A stretch of DNA of 64,000 nt from PALSA-612 sp046729255. GTDB taxonomy: Bacteria; Actinomycetota; Thermoleophilia; Gaiellales; Gaiellaceae. Location: the NCBI GenBank assembly GCA_046729255.1, contig JBKPGF010000013.1, positions 1 to 64,000 of the forward strand, read 5' to 3'. This document shows positions 63,726 to 64,000 of this stretch, piece after piece (positions within the stretch are counted from its first letter, which is position 1; each line of letters starts with the position of its first letter). The position numbers and the translations under genes were made by a program. The notes beneath the pieces are model-generated. The model searched no databases. It saw nothing but the letters and a program-made list of their open reading frames with translations, and was not told where the DNA came from.

Positions 63726-64000
63726 TGCGTATCTCCTTCCAGGTGGTGGCGCAGAAGCTCCGCGAGGTCCGCTCCGGAGAAGCCTGCGCGAGGTGCGACG
63801 AAGATCGTGTTCTCGCCGGCGACCGTGCCTGCGACGTCGGCTAGCCCTGCGGCGTCGATCGCGTCCGCGAGCGGCGTCGCATAGCCCGCCGGTGTCTTGA
63901 CGATCACGAGCGTGTCGGTGGCCTCGATCGAGAGCGACCACCGTCGCAGGGCGCTCGTCAGCTCGTTGAGCCGGTCGAGATCGGCCGCACCCGGCAGCGC
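63722..64000 (-). CDS. argR: arginine repressor ArgR (C-terminal part; cut by window end)
   Basis: The window contains the last about 92 residues, open to the window edge. It has the ArgR hexamerisation and arginine-binding domain: VKTPAGYATPLADAIDAAGLADVAGTVAGENTIFVAPR, with the GTxAGxxTI motif. The N-terminal winged helix is beyond 64000. It precedes argG and argH with GTGA overlap, so this repressor is co-transcribed with the genes it most likely controls. No ARG box can be seen here because the promoter is outside. Confidence 0.88.
   Translation of the reverse strand, partial: ALPGAADLDRLNELTSALRRWSLSIEATDTLVIVKTPAGYATPLADAIDAAGLADVAGTVAGENTIFVAPRAGFSGADLAELLRHHLEGDTQ

Overview
This is 64 kb of high-GC (roughly 70%) bacterial chromosome with dense genes, many GTG/TTG starts and many 4-base start/stop overlaps. 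Several features point to Actinobacteriota, most likely class Thermoleophilia (Gaiellales/Solirubrobacterales-like): mreBCD-mrdA-rodA followed by an RNase E/G gene and rplU-rpmA-obgE-nadD-rsfS, tig-clpP-clpX, ergothioneine genes egtB/egtD, an F420/LLM-type oxidoreductase, and Ala/Arg-rich proteins. The class assignment is an inference from gene content and order; no rRNA gene is present.

Layout. (1) 1-4.55 kb is an accessory region of small, translationally coupled ORFs (helix-turn-helix, ribbon-helix-helix, excisionase-like and tiny zinc-binding proteins) that ends at the 3' end of a tRNA-Arg gene. It looks like one end of an integrated element; no integrase is visible. (2) 4.7-9.3 kb holds housekeeping and stress genes (methyltransferase, lipoprotein cyclophilin, DUF1918, YbaK deacylase, LLM oxidoreductase, phosphoribosyltransferase) and a REP-associated (RAYT) transposase with a nearby palindromic repeat. 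(3) 9.3-17.4 kb has egtB-egtD with a flavin disulfide reductase, an ATP-grasp enzyme, a DHA2 exporter, a peroxiredoxin, a cupin, tRNA-Leu and a LysE exporter. (4) 17.4-23.8 kb has an MFS protein fused to a cyclic-nucleotide-binding domain, then tig, clpP and clpX. (5) 23.9-29.7 kb has two linked ABC-2 exporters, then the glyoxylate-shunt operon aceA-small ORF-gntR with three phased palindromic operators upstream. (6) 29.7-37.4 kb has a TPR/adenylate cyclase, valS, a secreted hydrolase, rsgA with a probable leader-peptide switch, and folC. (7) 37.5-41.4 kb has GNAT, zinc ribbon, ndk, methyltransferase, epimerase and maf. (8) 41.4-53.5 kb is the cell-shape and ribosome/RNA block. (9) 53.6-64 kb has tRNA-Ala, an HxlR regulator, lon, pgl, thiI, a two-component system, a deacetylase pseudogene and the argR-argG-argH operon, cut by the window end inside argR.

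Non-coding structure of most interest. First, an 18-codon leader ORF precedes rsgA. One anti-Shine-Dalgarno segment there can pair either with the leader's ribosome site (8 bp) or with rsgA's own (6 bp), which looks like a translational switch. Second, a structured repeat of about 122-125 bp occurs three times (after tig, near 47.6 kb, and after rsfS), with compensatory base changes in both stems. Third, three TTYGGATCCRAA-type palindromes lie upstream of aceA with centres 52 and 21 bp apart. Many genes without a Shine-Dalgarno site carry a TANNNT box 5-12 bases before the start codon, suggesting common leaderless transcription.

All functional calls come from reading motifs and gene order by eye; no database search was run.
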